Below the pieces are notes generated by a model. It saw only the letters and a list, made by a program, of their open reading frames with translations, did no database searches and had not been told where the DNA came from. From the NCBI GenBank assembly GCA_008694505.1, contig VZDJ01000090.1, positions 9,603,521-9,667,520 of the forward strand: a stretch of 64,000 nt of DNA. The letters run 5' to 3'. The stretch is from Cyanoderma ruficeps (Eukaryota; Chordata; Aves; Passeriformes; Timaliidae). This document shows, piece by piece, positions 1 to 13,989 of the stretch. Numbering within the stretch: position 1 is the stretch's first letter; the number at the start of each line of letters is the position of its first letter. The translations under genes were made by a program, and so were the position numbers.

Positions 1-994
1 CCCCAGAGCCTTCTCTCCTCTAAGCTGAACGGGCCCATCTCTCTCAGTCTGTCTCGGCAGGAGAGCTGCACCAGCCCTCTGATCACAGGGCTCAAAATGG
101 AGCTTAAAACATGAAGGGCTAAAGCTGAACACCTTTCATGTTTAATATGATTGCAAGAGTTTTTTGTGAAGTCTTACTCAAATACTGAGATTATTAGTTG
201 TGTTGTTATGGTTGTGTGGGAAGAGACTGTTACAAGTGTAAAGAGCTGTCTTACTGCCTTTTTCCTACTCCTACCTTGTGTGGGAGGAACTTGGAAGGAA
301 AGGACAGAGATACACAGTGGTCAGACTGGCAGAGACCATGTGTAACACTGACGGGTTAGAGATTAACCTGCCAAAAGGAATATATCTGTGTGGTATCTAC
401 GTGGATGAAGACTTTTGGACTTCAGCTGTCTAACCCAGAATCGAAAAATTAGATTCTTCTGTGAAAATGAAAGCTAATGTACTAGAAACAAGACATAAAA
501 TGCGAGTAAATACAAAATAAGTGACTTTGCAAAGCAGATAAAGATGCTCAGCTCAGAATTATCATGATTGCTGTTTGCAGTGGAGTGAGTTTTTGAGGAG
601 CTGGAGATGTGACTCTAAATCGCCCCAGTACCCAACCTGCAGGATAGGGAGGAAGATCTGGACAGCCATTCCATGTATATTCATGAGTGTTTACTGCAGG
701 AAAAATGGAGCTTGCATGTGTCAACTCCTAGGAAGTATCTCAGCCCCCAGAAGAAATAATTTTCATATCAAAGAAGCATTGTCAACAAGAAAGACTGGGG
801 AGGGGTCATGGCTTTCTGTGGTTTTCTGGTCTCACAGCTGGTCTTGCTACTGTGATGTGCTGACATTGCTGCAGTCAGCCAAAGAAGCTGAACTCAAGAG
901 TTGAGGGACAAATAAAAAGCACATGCCTGTACCTGTGTTCTGATTAGTATTGTTTGCAATGAGCCTGTAAAAAATTGGAAAAATTGGTGAGCAT

Positions 995-1131
995 TGTTTT
1001 GGGTTTGTTTAGGTTTTTTTTGTGGGTTTTTTTGTTTGGTTTTTTTTTGGTGATGGTTTTCTTTAGTTTAGTTGGACTACTTTAGTTGTTGTTTTCTTTT
1101 GTGTATGTGTTTTGGTTTTGGCTTTTCTTCT
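995..1131 (+). repeat. T/G-rich low-complexity tract
   Basis: About 135 bases almost entirely T and G on the + strand, built from irregular GTTTT, GGTTTTTTT and TTTGTTTGG units. No fixed period is seen, so it is low complexity rather than a clean microsatellite. Confidence 0.75.
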
Positions 1132-2969
1132 TTCATGTAGTGAATTTTGTTGGAGGAGTCTTTACTCCTAGAACTGGCTTCTGTGTGCAGGATTATTAAG
1201 GCATGAAGCAGTTACTGCCCAGCCATAGTTCCTCTTTCAAACCTTCTGTTTGTGCCAACACACATCCTGTTCTTGTTGCTGAATTGTGGATTATGGCTGT
1301 GGTGTGCAGCATGCTTGCATGAATATGGCATGAGAAAGGAGATTTCTGCTGGGACATGAGCTCTTTGCCTTTTTTTTTTTTTTAATTACTTTTCTCTGTG
1401 AAGAGAAAAGGGTGATCTTACTACATTGACCATACAATGTGGAGGCTTTATTGCCCCTGGGAGAGCCCAAGGACCCTGCATGTTCCCATAAAGAAATGTG
1501 TTCGTGAAAAATGAACAATTCATTGTAGCCAGTGTTAGATTAACAGATTGCTGTGGTATTCTGATCTGCTGGTTCTGTGTCAGTTAATTTTTTTGGCTTT
1601 GCTTTATAAACAAAGAGCTTTTGGAAGTCTAGCCCACAGTTGTATCAGAAGACATGCCTGTTAATTTCTTTTGTTCGCTTCTCAATGGCTATGCAAAAAC
1701 TAATTTTTGGATGCTGTTACAATCCAAAGAAGTGGGAGGATAGGAGGATATTTCTTTCTCTGCCATCTGAAAGTTGCAAAAAAACCTTTTCATAAAATCA
1801 GAAACCCCACTAAGGTCTTAATTACTTGACATCCATCCCTATTAGTGAGCAGAGAAGGCAGGAATTGAATAAAATTATTTTCTTACTGCTGAAGATTTTT
1901 TTTCTCTTTTCTTCCTATTTTTTTGCAGACTCCAAATTCAGGAAGTTTTATATTACTCTTTGAAGGTCCAAAGAGGTAATCTTCAGAATATAGGTTGGAT
2001 TTTTTTCACAGTTGCGTAGCAGAAGAAATATGTTGTATAAAGGCGATGTCAGGATCAAGAGCATTAGACTGTTTTTTATCCGAAGTGTGAAGTTTTAATA
2101 GCCTTTTTAAAAGCTATTGTGAAGCACTATTCATATTCTACAAAGGTTAAGTTTTATAGCTTGCTAAAAATGGTGTATGCTTAGGTTATAAATGCACTTT
2201 GAATTCTCTAGTGCCGTCTTGGCGTGGTAGAATCGGAATGGATCTTTTCTGACCAATGACCAAAACAGTGAAATGTATTTCTTTTTCTCAATAGATGGTT
2301 TCTCCTCTTTTATTACAAAAGGAGAATATATATTTTTTTAATAGAGGAAATGGCTACTGGTGTGTGGATATGTTGAGCATACTGTGTGCTATGAATGAAA
2401 GCACTTCAAGCCTTAAGTTAGGTCAGTGAAAATTCTTGAGGGAGGAGGAGATTACAGGCATCTGGAAACCTTCTGACAGACTTGTGGCGTGATCCCTCGG
2501 CATCTGTACCTGACTGGACAGGGATTGCATTGGCCAGTTCTGTCTGGTGAATGACTTCAAAATTACCAAGGGATGAAGAAAGTCAGATAACATCTAGCTG
2601 ACAAGGAGATACTTGTGTGTCTCTGCAGTTCCTTGAGTGTTTTCAGTCTGAGAATGTCACATCTTTGTGTGTTCTCGCAGGGGAATTCACCAAGCATGAG
2701 CTTATGACCTCAGACAAAGAAAAGGAATTCTGACTTGTGTCACCTAAGCTTCTTATTTAAGTAATGAAGAAAAGGGGTTGGTTTTTTTTGACTACACACC
2801 AGTGGAACATCAGTCTGATTCTAGTTACATTTGCCATTCTTTCCAGTATTTTTCTTAGCACATATATACACAAGATAAAAAAGTGAAACTTGACACTGAC
2901 AATATTAAAAGAGCCCGCTGGCTTTCTTGGACAGGACATACTGAAAGCCTCAACAATTCTGTTGTATTT

Positions 2970-3045
2970 CTTTGGGGTTTTGCTTTTTTATTGGGCGTTT
3001 TTGTTTGGTTTTGGTTTTTTCTGGTTTGTTTTTTGGTTTTTTTTC
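2970..3045 (+). repeat. T/G-rich low-complexity tract
   Basis: About 75 bases of TTTTG / GGTTTT irregular repeats on the + strand. The overlapping open frames in three phases here (Phe/Trp/Val-rich) are produced by this composition and are not genes. Confidence 0.75.
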
Positions 3046-6000
3046 AAAAGAGGGGAGAGAGGTAATGCAAACAGTGGTTCTGACAACCCTGAGGAACATT
3101 TGTGACCTAATATGCTTTGTCGCTATTCATCTAGTGTATCCAAGTAACTACAAGATGCTCCAGTTCTCTGAGGCTCTGCAACAATATGGAGTTTAGAATG
3201 CAAACAGTTACAAGTGATTAAAAATAAAATCTCATCTATGTGCACAATGCCTAATTTGATTAGGGAAATTTTTCTTGGAAATGTTCCCCTCAGAATGTCA
3301 TCAGTCTTCATTTAGTAGTCATCGTTGTTGCCTGCCTGGCAGCATGTACAGCTGTGTGGCTGATGGTGACTGCAGAACTCATTAGCCCTTCTGAAGGGCA
3401 GGGTAGCAGTAAATAACAGGGATTTTTTTTTTCCCCATCTCTGAACACGAGTGCTTCTAGAATCTGGCAAATTCTGTGGCAGAGACCATGAGATAAAAAC
3501 TTTCTCTTACTTAGAAGCAGTTTTTCTGGCACAAAAACCTGGCAGCTTTTGTGTCCTCTATTGGCTGAAATCATGAGGGCTGGAGCAAAATATGCCTAGT
3601 GGGGGATGTCACTTGTAACAAAGAAATAGGGACACAGACTCTCAAATACTGTTACTGGGCTTCCAACACAATAAAGTGCTACTCTTTTTCCCCTCTGACT
3701 TTTCTATTCTAAGCAGTTTTCCAAATTAATTTTGTGAGCTCTAAATAGATTTAGGATTCTGCCACATGTTGAGAAACCTCTGCAAAAACAAAAACAGAAG
3801 CAAAACCACCATTTAAACAGGGTCTGACTTTCCGAAAAGAAACTGAATTTTTACTGTAGCTACAAATGGCTGTGAGTAACCATCTATTTGAACTGGTTGA
3901 ATGTTTCTAACAATAGATCTTTTCTCTTTCATAGTAACCATAGTGAAATGCCATTCAGCTTTACTTGACTTCACAAGAAGCCTGGCATAGAACTTTTAAT
4001 GGCTAAGCCATTAGCTTAATATAATCTCGAGATCGGAGCAAAAAACTAAAATTCCTAGTTAGCAGTATGTTTTATGGCACAAAACTTGCTCAGGAAATTC
4101 TTGTCAGCTTCCTGATGATTGAGTTCATGTAAGTTAGCATGGTAAAACTTTAAATATATATTCATGTTACTGCTTTGAACAGATTTGGAGGATTTTTCTA
4201 TGTAATATGTAGTAGAAATGAGAATTATTGCATAATGGGCTGTTCCAAGCACTGGGAGGGAACTCTCCTAGTTTGGAATTTGCACATGCTTGTGTTTAGT
4301 CACTATAATTTTGTGTCTGATAGCAGTTGGCAAATCACAACATTAAAGTGTGTGGTTTGTTAGGAAAGATAGGTAAGAAGATTTGGGTTTTTTACCCCGT
4401 ATCATTCAAATTAAAGTAGGCCTGAGAGTTCTTACTGTTTGATAAAACTGTGAATCTCTTTTTGTGATTCCCTTGTTAAAAAGTGTACAGCAATTAGTAG
4501 AACTACCAAGAGAAGCACTCAAGCAAGATAACATTGAACTGGAAGCATTACACATGTAAAGGCAGTAATACATGAACTGAGTGTGGGACCATGCTAGCAA
4601 TTTTGTATAATTCTAAAAATATGAGGTCACAGATTAAATTTTGGGTTAATTAGCTCTTTTGATGCTTAGGAGTTTTCAATCTCAGCCCAGAGAAGATTCT
4701 GCATTTCCTTTTTTTTTTTTTTAATGGTGTAAAAAACCCATAAAAATGTCATGTAATAAAAAGTGTAGTACACTTACTATCAAGTCTCTAAAAATCTGGG
4801 GGGAAAAGTCTCTTAAGCCTGTAAATCTGCTCCGTGTTAATTTATGCCAAGTCTAGAAGTTTGATAAGCCCTATTTATGGGAATACACAAAGGATAAAGT
4901 GGTCCTGCTAAGATGTTCACTGCTACACTGACAAAGCAGCAATTTAAATTGCAAAGAAATTGTGCAGGTTTATTTTATGGTTTATTAAAAAAAAATAGTT
5001 CAATGCATCTACAATTCCCAGTTTTTTCCTTATTAACTCTTCCCATCCCAAATCTGAACCAACCAGTGTTGGAGCTGTTTCTTATTCACATAAAACTTAA
5101 AAGATTGAGGTGGATCATACTTTTATGAGTAAAAAATCTGTAAGATTATTTTAATTTTTTTTTCTGCCAATGGGATTAAAGCATTAATGCAGAGACATGG
5201 AGAAGGGAGGAAGGCTTTTAATGATTTTTAGTGTTAAAGACTAAATATTTGAGCTGTGTTATCCAGCAGTTCCTCATTTTCTTTATTCACCTCCTTTTGC
5301 TGGGGATGTGGTGTTTCCTACGAGCCAAGCCTGGTTGGTGTAGCTGTTCCTGGGTTGTGCCTGTGCTCTGCTGGAGCTCATGTGAAGCTGCCCAAGGATG
5401 CATGACAGTGGGGAGCCTGTGGCCCTGGCCTGCTTTGCTCACTGGCAGACATTTGAATACAAAGATATGAGCTTGCTGTTGTGTTTGCAGTGGTGATATT
5501 TGGAGCCATCAGTATACAGTCCTGTGAACATTAAAAAAAAAAAAAGGAAAAGGNAATACAAGACTAAGTTGAAATTTCTAAAGGTGTAAACAACACAGTT
5601 TGCTCACAAATGTGCCTCTAATTTAGGGCACTTAGCAGGTTTGCAAAAGTTTGTTGTTCCACAGAATTTTCTCACTCACCAATACTCTGTTCGAAATTGA
5701 AAATGAAATAAATTCTATTGGCAGCAAGAGGATTTTTGTCATGATTTCAGTCCTCCACTGCAGAAGATGCTATGTTCTTTGGATTTTTCTTCACTTCTTG
5801 TTTGTTTGCAAGTTATTTTACAAATTGGAAATGCCATCTAGCTTATAGTGGGAGTCTGGCACCAGCATTAGGAGAATGGGAGGGGAACAAAAAAGAAGCT
5901 CGAAGACTTTTCTGTTTCCCCTGACAGTTGCCCCACTGCTTGGACAGAAAACAACTAAAATGGTGCACTTAAATACTCAAATGCTCTGTTTTTTTAGCAT

Positions 6001-9000
6001 TGTGTTAAACCCTTTTGCAAAAGAGTAATTTCATACATCCTGTAAACCTGTAATTAGAGCACTTGAGCACTTGCACAGGTGTGATGTAGTGATGACACAG
6101 TAAGGATAACTCTGAAGTTAATTTTGTGTTCAAATGGTATTTTAACTAAATTTCATAGCAAGATGTATAATTAGGTCTTTTGTTGCAGGGTGAAGGTTAT
6201 GGGGTTAGTTTCTAGGTTCCAGTAAACTGAATTCAATAATTTTACATTTCAGGTCATTTTTGGTTAATGAAAAACAAAAATCTTTTGCTCACCAGTGTCT
6301 TTTTCCATGATAACTCTCTTGTCTTTATGATACATAATTCAAAAACACCCACAGATATGCTCTTTTGAAATTTCAGCATGGAAATGTCAAAACTTAAATA
6401 CTTTAGCATAAACAGCCTTCCACAAAATTCTTTCTTCTGATCCATGTGAATGTCATCATGGATGTTTCTCAGATGTAATATTTGGGCTTTGCCATTGGAG
6501 GCTGTTAAGAAGGTATGGCTTTGTTGAAGAACAGTGACAGCTTCATTGCTGTTTCTCCAGTGAGGACTGTAGGGAGCCTGTGTGTGCTGTTAAGATTGTT
6601 GAGATTACTTCTGCAGTGTGCCTTGTGTTGATTCTTAAATACCATTGCCATCTTCTTAACACAAACCCCTAAGCAGGGGATTATTTCGCCTACTTTTTTT
6701 TCTTTTTTTTTTTTTGCCTGATTATGTGCTACAGGGATAATAAACTTTTCAGATATTAAATGCAGAGCAGCTTAACACTTAGTGCACAGCTCTCTCTCAT
6801 GCATCATAAAATGAGCACCGAACTTGTTTCTTGTTAAGGGCTTGTCCAGGCAGGTTTGCTGGGGAAACTTGTGTCAGGTCAGTCCAGACAGGTTGGTTCA
6901 AGAGCTCAGGGTCTTTCTCTACCCCAGAACAGCAAAAATATATGGAGATTTGCAGTGGTCTGTATGAAATGTACTTGTTCATTTCACTGTATTTTTTTCT
7001 GGAAGTGCAATGGCCTCTGCGAAACAAGCCCTTAAAAAGTGCTTTGAAACCGCTGAGTGTCACTAGGCATTTGAAATAGAAATGAGCCCTGTCTGACACA
7101 TTTTCCAGGGTTATACTGACAGAGGAAAGAGCTCTTCTCTTAACTTAGTCTGCTGACTGCAGGTGTACCCTTCAGCAGTAGCTCGGTGTAATTTGCTGAA
7201 GCTGTGAACTCTTACCTGAGTGTTTTGGGATGTTACTGATTTGGCATGTATGCTAGGAGAACTATCAGCTACAGGGCATACTGATAGAGGCTTTCTAAAA
7301 ACCTTTGGTTGTGTGAATAGCTGGCATGTTTGCCTCCAGTTGCTTTTAGATTTTGGAATTGGTCTATGACAAAGTAGGTGGAAAGCTATGGGAGGGAATT
7401 GTGTTGCAACACAGTGTCATGGAAAAGGTGGAAGAAGATGGCAGAGAGTTTTATTAGTCACAGAAATCTGGAAGATAATTAACAGTGAACTGGCATAAAA
7501 ATTGCTATATGATTAAAGGAAGAAGTAAGTGTGTTTGCTTACTATGGAATTAGTTTACCTTTCTGTGTCAAAATTGAGGAAACCAGTTAAACTTGCAATA
7601 CAGTAGAGACTAAGTACCAATCCATGAAAGAAAATAAGGAAAACGCCCCATATAGTCTCTGAGTCTCTACTTTTAGCAAACATGCAGTGAGATGATTTTT
7701 TTTTCTTTAGTGGCTGAGGATTGATATATTTTTGTTGTGAGAGTGATGGCCACTCAACAGCTTTCACAAGCAGCTGTTGCCTGCCTGTTGGTTAATTAAA
7801 TATGTTTTATTCAATGAATGATAGCAGTTACTGAAGGTCCAGTGCCTGCTTTAGCATGTTGCTTGTGTGTGTAACACATACAGAACAGGTGCTTTGGATT
7901 CAAGTTTGATTTAAAACTTCATGAGGGGACACACTCTGTCATTTAACATTTGGAAGCCCAGGGTGCTGAAGAGATCTGTGTTTACAGGGGTCAGCCAGTG
8001 GGTTTGAGACTTCCTGATTGGAGAAATGTCGTTGGTACGTGAGCATGAGGTTAGTATTTACAGGGTTGGTAAATACATGAAGGAAGCTCAATATTCTTGA
8101 GATATTCCTGCTGTTCTTTTCTGCTGGGTGGAAATTGTTTCTGAAGGAAAGAAAAAAAACCTATTGTACATTTAAAGATTCTTATGAAAATTAGCCCTCC
8201 AGAAGACAACTCTCAAATGTTATATAATTAACCACTTTTGAAAGCAAGGACAGACAGATTTTTGAATGTATAATTTACACTTATGTCACAGAATCCATAA
8301 TTCAGGAGATAAGGCATGGGTTTGTTTGTTCTTGATTGATTGTAATTGCAGCTAGATTTCAAAAAAATGTAAAAATGATAAAGATAAATTCTAATGGTAA
8401 TTTTAACATAGAAAAAATAGTACTAGCATGAAAATCGTGACTTTTAACAATGTAAATTGACTGAATCTTAATATTACAATATTCAGTGGTGGCATCAATC
8501 AGCTTTTGGCCTTCTCTTTTATTTCATGCTGATCAACCCTTTCTAAGGCTATTATATTTTCATCTCCCCTGAACAGCTTCAAAGAGTACTTATCTGAGGA
8601 TGGAGGAAGATGAGTGTGCCGGAGCTGTCAGATCTCATGCACACCAACTTGATGGAAAAAGGGAAATTCATGATTGGCTGTGGATCTTGTTGCAAGCAGT
8701 CAAATGTGTGTAGTTAGGTGGGATTAGCTGGCACAATGTGCTCAAGCCTCTTACCTCACACCAGTCTTGTGGTAGAAAGTCCTTTAAAACTAGTGTAATA
8801 TAGATGGGAAATGGGGCTATTTATATTCAGAAGGAAATTTTGAACTGTCTCCCTCATAGCTGAGAAGTAATTCAATGGCAGATTTGATTGTGGTCATATT
8901 GAATAGGTATAAGGAGCTTATAACAAAAGTGTAGTACAGGACAAGAATAAACATTTGTACCTGGACTGCTGTGCTGACTATATTAAGAACAGGCTAACAA

Positions 9001-10018
9001 AGGACTCTACTCATTAAAGTGGCTAGTAAAACTTTTCATGGCACAGTGAAAGTTCTGGAGGAAGTACCAGGTAATGACTTGCTCAGTAATTGTTGCCTTC
9101 TGTGAGGCACAGCTTTTTTATTTCATTTTCATTCTTTTTCTTCAAAGGAGGAGAGAGGTGGATGGTGAACACAAAAGAGGCAGAGTCGGTTCATTGACTT
9201 CATGGTATGAATCAGACAGAATTGACATATCTGGGAGGAGAACTAATGACATTTCTCCAGGGAGGCAAAGTTGTTTTCCTTGATTTGGGGAAAAAGAATC
9301 ATTGCAGAGTTTCCTTCTTTCAGAATCCTTCCTGCAGCTTTTCCTTCAAAAGACCTCCCTAACGGTGAATAAACTTGTCCCAGTGCTTGCAGGGAAATGT
9401 TTTATTTTGTGTTATATATGGATAACACAGGAACTGTGGAGTGAGGACACATTTTTGTATTCATCTCTTGATATGGAGAAATTAGTTACTTGATAGATTT
9501 AGAGGAGGCCATGAAAATGGCCTTACAAGACGAAGAAGTATTGCAGCCTGGGACTGGAAATTCATACATAGAAGCAAAGAGCTCTGAAATGAGGAATTTG
9601 CCATTAGATCTGAGAAATGCGAATCAGAGAAAGAGCTGTTGATCATCTCTAGGTGTAAATCTTGTACTCAAATAGGGCTGTAATGTTTAAAGTAGCTTGC
9701 TTGCTTTCTCTTAATGATGGTTAGCAGCTGTTTGCAATGCTGAATTTCAGCCCTTGGAGACATGCATAGCAACCGGTAGCGCTCAGAAATACATGATAAA
9801 TGATTGTGGTGTGGCTGCTGGTTCAGCGTGTATGCCTGTATGATGACCATGCATGAAGTAGGATTTATAATCATATGTTTCACTTCCAGGGAAAAGAGCC
9901 CTAATAGCCATCTGGGAAATACAGTAAGTGATCCTGATCATCCTCCCCAGTGTTTATTCAGGTTAGAGACAGCTGTATGGCAGGCAACCAGTTAAAAGTA
10001 GAACTATAAATAATTGTG

Positions 10019-10270
10019 TTAATCAGTGTGTAATATATCTTTGTATTTGTTTATTGCCTTGGGTACTTGATTAGGCAGCTCTAACATACAATTAATCAGT
10101 AACCTTCAGTGTTAACTTCTCAGTGCTCTTTAATTAATCAGTTGTATTGCAGAGGCTCTGCTGGCTTGGAAAGCCAGGAGCTGTGCCATGTAAACACTTT
10201 TGTTAATGTCAAGTGAAGGTTGAGATATGCTGCTTTTTTTTTTTTTAATTAGCTTAATTGAACTAATCAG
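10019..10270. promoter_or_regulatory. Candidate conserved non-coding element: cluster of TTAATCAG / TAATTA motifs
   Basis: Four copies of TTAATCAG or CTAATCAG sit on the same strand at 10019-10026, 10092-10099, 10134-10141 and 10263-10270, with extra TAATTA cores at 10131-10136 and around 10245-10252. TAAT cores are bound by homeodomain proteins, so an intronic enhancer is possible. That is inference from motif density only; AT-rich DNA yields some such sites by chance. Confidence 0.3.
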
Positions 10271-10612
10271 CTTTTCAGGGTCTAGGTACAAGTTCTATAG
10301 GCAATTGTAAACAATGGACAAGAAACATGGAAACAATGTGTCATTTAAATGCTGTGAAGTTTTTGTGCCTTAACCATTACCATAGGTCTTTCCAAGTGTA
10401 CTGATAATGACATGTTTAAGCACCAATACAGCTATGTTACGTGTATTTCATTAAGAAGGACAGTGGCAGGACTGATTTTTTTTTTTACCTGTTCTAAACA
10501 CAGAAAAGCTACCTGCAGGTCAAGTAAGCATGGAGGGGTTTCATCTTGGCACTGCAGATAGTAATATAAACACAGGTACTGATGCATTTTGGATATTGGA
10601 TCAATAGACTCA

Positions 10613-10770
10613 AAATGGTTTGGGTTGGAAAGGTTCTCAAAGATCATCTCATTCCAACCCCTTGCTATGGGCAGGAACACCTTCCAGGAGAAACGCTGCT
10701 CAAAGAATCATCCCTTGAACACTTCCAGGGGTGGGAGGAGATTTTGAAGTTCTTCTGCAGGTGTTCAGGA
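10613..10770 (-). mobile_element. CR1 LINE 3'-end fragment
   Basis: Reads as the reverse complement of the CR1 3' end: AATGGTTTGGGTTGGAAAGG, then AAGATCATCTCATTCCAACC, then GGGCAGGAACACCTTCCA, then TTGAACACTTCCAGGGGTGG. The final part (AAGTTCTTCTGCAGGTGTTC) is more decayed. CR1 is the dominant LINE of birds and is usually 5'-truncated, as here. The open frames over it are repeat-derived. Confidence 0.9.
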
Positions 10771-13700
10771 GAGCATAAAGAGGCAGGTTCTAGTTCTGGG
10801 ATTTTAGTTCTGGAAATATATTTGTCAAAGTTAAGCCTTGGCTCACCTACAATGTTATTCAGACCCTCAAAATAACATGAATGTAACAAACACTGATTTT
10901 AACAGTGACAAGTCTTGATTATTTGTAACAGTTGTAACTTGGAAGGAAAATTATACTTTTCAGTCTTAATAGTTTGAATTTAGTTACATTTATGAAGATT
11001 GTATGAATGGTGTACCAGTGGAAGGGCTGTTTTTACATGTTTGTGTTTCTGTGAGAGCACCAAAAGAAAGAGCAGGATGAGGACTGTAAGAACAGCCTTT
11101 CTTGCTTACAGCAGACACAGTTTGTGTAGCTTGAGACACAAGTGCTCCCAGGACACCATTCCTAGTAGTAACATTGAAGAACATATGGTTTATGTCGAGA
11201 CCAGAAGGCTTGTCCTCTGCTAAGACCTCAACATGGATGAATACTCAGAACACAGTGTCTTCTGCTGGCAACAGAACGATGACAACAAGGCTGCAGAATA
11301 TTGTCTATATGATTTTTTTCTTTCCTGTGATCTCATGAGGGAAAAACAAACATATTTCAAACAAACAAGGAGAAATGGTCAGCAAACAGCAACCTGTCCC
11401 AAGATTTATGAAGGCTGAAGTCAGCAACACTTGAAGCAAAGGACAGTGCCATAACAAGTGTTACTTTGGCTGTTTACGTGAGAATGATAATACAGGATGT
11501 TGCATTGAAATCAGTGTTGCACACAAAGTATGTTGGCCAGACCCCTTGGACACACAGGCTGGTTGTAGGATTGCAAGAGTGTGGGTCAATGAAATCTTTG
11601 AGAAAATGGATTGGGTTGAATTAACTTGGAGATATGCTAGATAAATATCACATCTCCTGTCCACAGAGCTCTCTTACAAAAATTTTCTGATTATATTTGT
11701 CAAGGGCAGTCTTTCCCAGAAAGTACTCAGGACTTGCTACTGTTCATCTTGACCTTGATGGTTAGAATATACTGGTCGACATGTATTGCCAAGTCACCGT
11801 GTTCATCTGCAGGCAGAAGAAAGTCTCTTTCCAAACAGCATTGTATTGCCTATCTTATACCTCCCTTCTGCCTTCCCAAACTCCTGAAACCTTGAGGTCA
11901 TATCCATGATAACCCTGGCCCACATCCCAGGAGAATCGTACAAGTGATTTAATTTCTCCGAAGGGGAAGAAATTAAATTAAATAGGAGCTTCCTTATAGT
12001 CCTTATCTCTGTTAAATGAGAAAATTGTAAGTACTGAAGAGGCTTGAGGCTTGTGTATCAGCTCCAAGATATTTTCAGGCCAAAGTAATTAGGGCTCAGC
12101 TGATGGATGGACACGTACACAGCGCACCATGTTTACATAAGGTCTGTTTCAATAGGACACCAGACTCCGTATATGATGGTGTTTATTGTAGATGAGCAAA
12201 ACCTATTGTGGCTTTCATCCAGCAGCATGATAGATGGGGATTCTTCACAGAAGGAGAATGAGAAATAACTGCCAGTACTGACAAAAATGCCAGACTGTGA
12301 ACTGAAACAGTGAATAGGCGGTATTGCAAAATCAATGCAACTCCTGTACAGGATAATATAGAAGGGTCATCTGTCTTTGTCCTAGCAGACAGTCATCTAT
12401 ATCAGATACAGCTGAATATGTTAAATGGAAACCTCATCCAAAAAAAGTATCAAGGATGACACTGCTAAAAAAGACTGATGTTGCTTCTTCTATCTGACAG
12501 TTAAGTTGGGCTGCTTGGTCTCTGCCCCACGAAATACTGCTGTCTAGACATGGGGGTGGGGAAAAGCCTTTTGCTAATAGTAAAAGTGGTTATACAGTAC
12601 TTTAACTGTGAAAGAAATAGTCTTCTTTAGCCTTTGTCATTCAAAAGTGCTGTTTATTAAAAAGAAGAATTGGGCAATTTTTGTATTTGTTCTTTGAAGT
12701 TTAGCATGACCCACAAAACTACCATATATCCAAATTCAGGCAGGGGATTCCCTCTGCCAATATTTGTGTCCTCAAGTGTATATTTTTCTAATACTGGCTG
12801 AAATGCTGCAAAGTAGACATTTTTATTCATTGCACGCGTCTGGTTGCTTTAGATAAACTAAGTAAAAAGAGCTAACAGACTGATGGGAGTATTTTTCAGC
12901 TCAAGCTTTATTTTCCTGTGCTTTGCCATAAGCTTCAATACCAAACTATTTCCTAGCCTGAAAGTTCATATTACATTATCTTTCTAACATTTAGAATAAT
13001 CTCCAGACACTGAAAGGCTTATTACTGCCTTAAGTCTGGGTACAGTGACCACTACTATCAAATGCAACTCTGTATCTGAATTCTTACTGTCCCAAGTTTA
13101 TGGCTGAGCAAAGTAGGTAAACCAAATCATTCGAGTACTAAGAGACTTCAAAGTCTAGAGGCAGTTTAAATGCATTTTTTTTCACAAAATCCATTATTTA
13201 CACCAGACTTAATACCTTAAAATTATAAAATTGATATTGAAGTTGACTTAGAATTACTACTTTTTGTTAACACTTACACTAATGGATCAGCTATGGGTAA
13301 TATTTTCCTTATCTGTAGCTCATGAACAAGTAGAAAATGGTGGTGTAATCAATGACTGGAGCAACCATGAAATGATGGAGCTCAAAATTGTGAGGGGATT
13401 TCAAGTTACATGGCAAGTTCTTGATGCTGGTATTTTCCTTCCTCCCTTCCTTTGAGCATTCTGGCTGTTAGTCAGCAAAAGAAGTAGGTAGATCACAACT
13501 GAGCTTCATTTTGAGTGGGCAGTACTGGGGAGGTGGGAGCAGCAGCAGGCTGCAAAGGAGGGATTCAGAATTGTTGCCATGGCACACAGTGATTGTGTTA
13601 GGAAAGCTGAAGCTCACCTGGAGTTGAAAGTGGAAAGGGACGTTGAGGACAACAAAGCAATCTTCTGCCACTGGATGGACAGTAAAAGAATAAGCCAGGG

Positions 13701-13989
13701 AAATACTGGCCTGTTGATGAACAGGACAGACTGAGTGACAGTGCACACAGATAAGAAGTCTTCAGGCAGACCAAGTCTGCAGAACCTTCTTTTCCTGAGT
13801 TTTCACTGGGTTCTCCCAGTGGTCTCAACAAATGGACTGCCCACAGGCTGGCAGCGTGCCCTTGAAGCAGACAGCAGATGCTCTCTGGGGCTGCATTACC
13901 AGGAGAATAGCACCAGGTCAAGTGAAGCAGCTACTCCCTTGAACTGGTATTCCTAGATCACATTGGGAATGTTCCACCTGATTTTGGGC
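10771..13989. other. Non-coding intronic stretch
   Basis: No coding exon or recognisable repeat. Open frames are 107 codons or fewer and unrelated to known families. It contains a perfect 11-bp inverted repeat at 11947-11978 (listed separately). Confidence 0.6.
11947..11978. repeat. Perfect 11-bp inverted repeat (hairpin)
   Basis: ATTTAATTTCT at 11947-11957 is exactly complementary to AGAAATTAAAT at 11968-11978, with a 10-base spacer rich in G. It could fold as a stem-loop in RNA or be a chance AT-rich palindrome. Confidence 0.6.

Larger units (their letters stand above)
1..9999. other. Non-coding stretch, presumed ALCAM intron 1 (or 5' flank)
   Basis: AT-rich DNA in which every open frame is short (109 codons or fewer) and resembles no protein family I know. 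It contains T/G-rich tracts at 995-1131 and 2970-3045, a poly(A) run at 5532-5545, an N at 5554, and homopolymer T runs (for example about 1371-1383 and 6700-6715). A possible very old CR1 scrap at about 9490-9540 shows an AGAGGAGGCCATGAAAATG-like phrase, too weak to call. No CpG island or promoter was recognised. Confidence 0.6.

Noticed and set aside
9490..9540. Possible CR1 scrap (AGAGGAGGCCATGAAAATG)
   Set aside because: Only one short phrase resembles the CR1 internal region, with no tail or neighbouring match.
13598..13921. 107-codon - strand frame overlapping other frames on both strands
   Set aside because: Low-complexity Ser/Leu/Pro content, no homology recognised; GC-richer patch next to a CR1 fragment.
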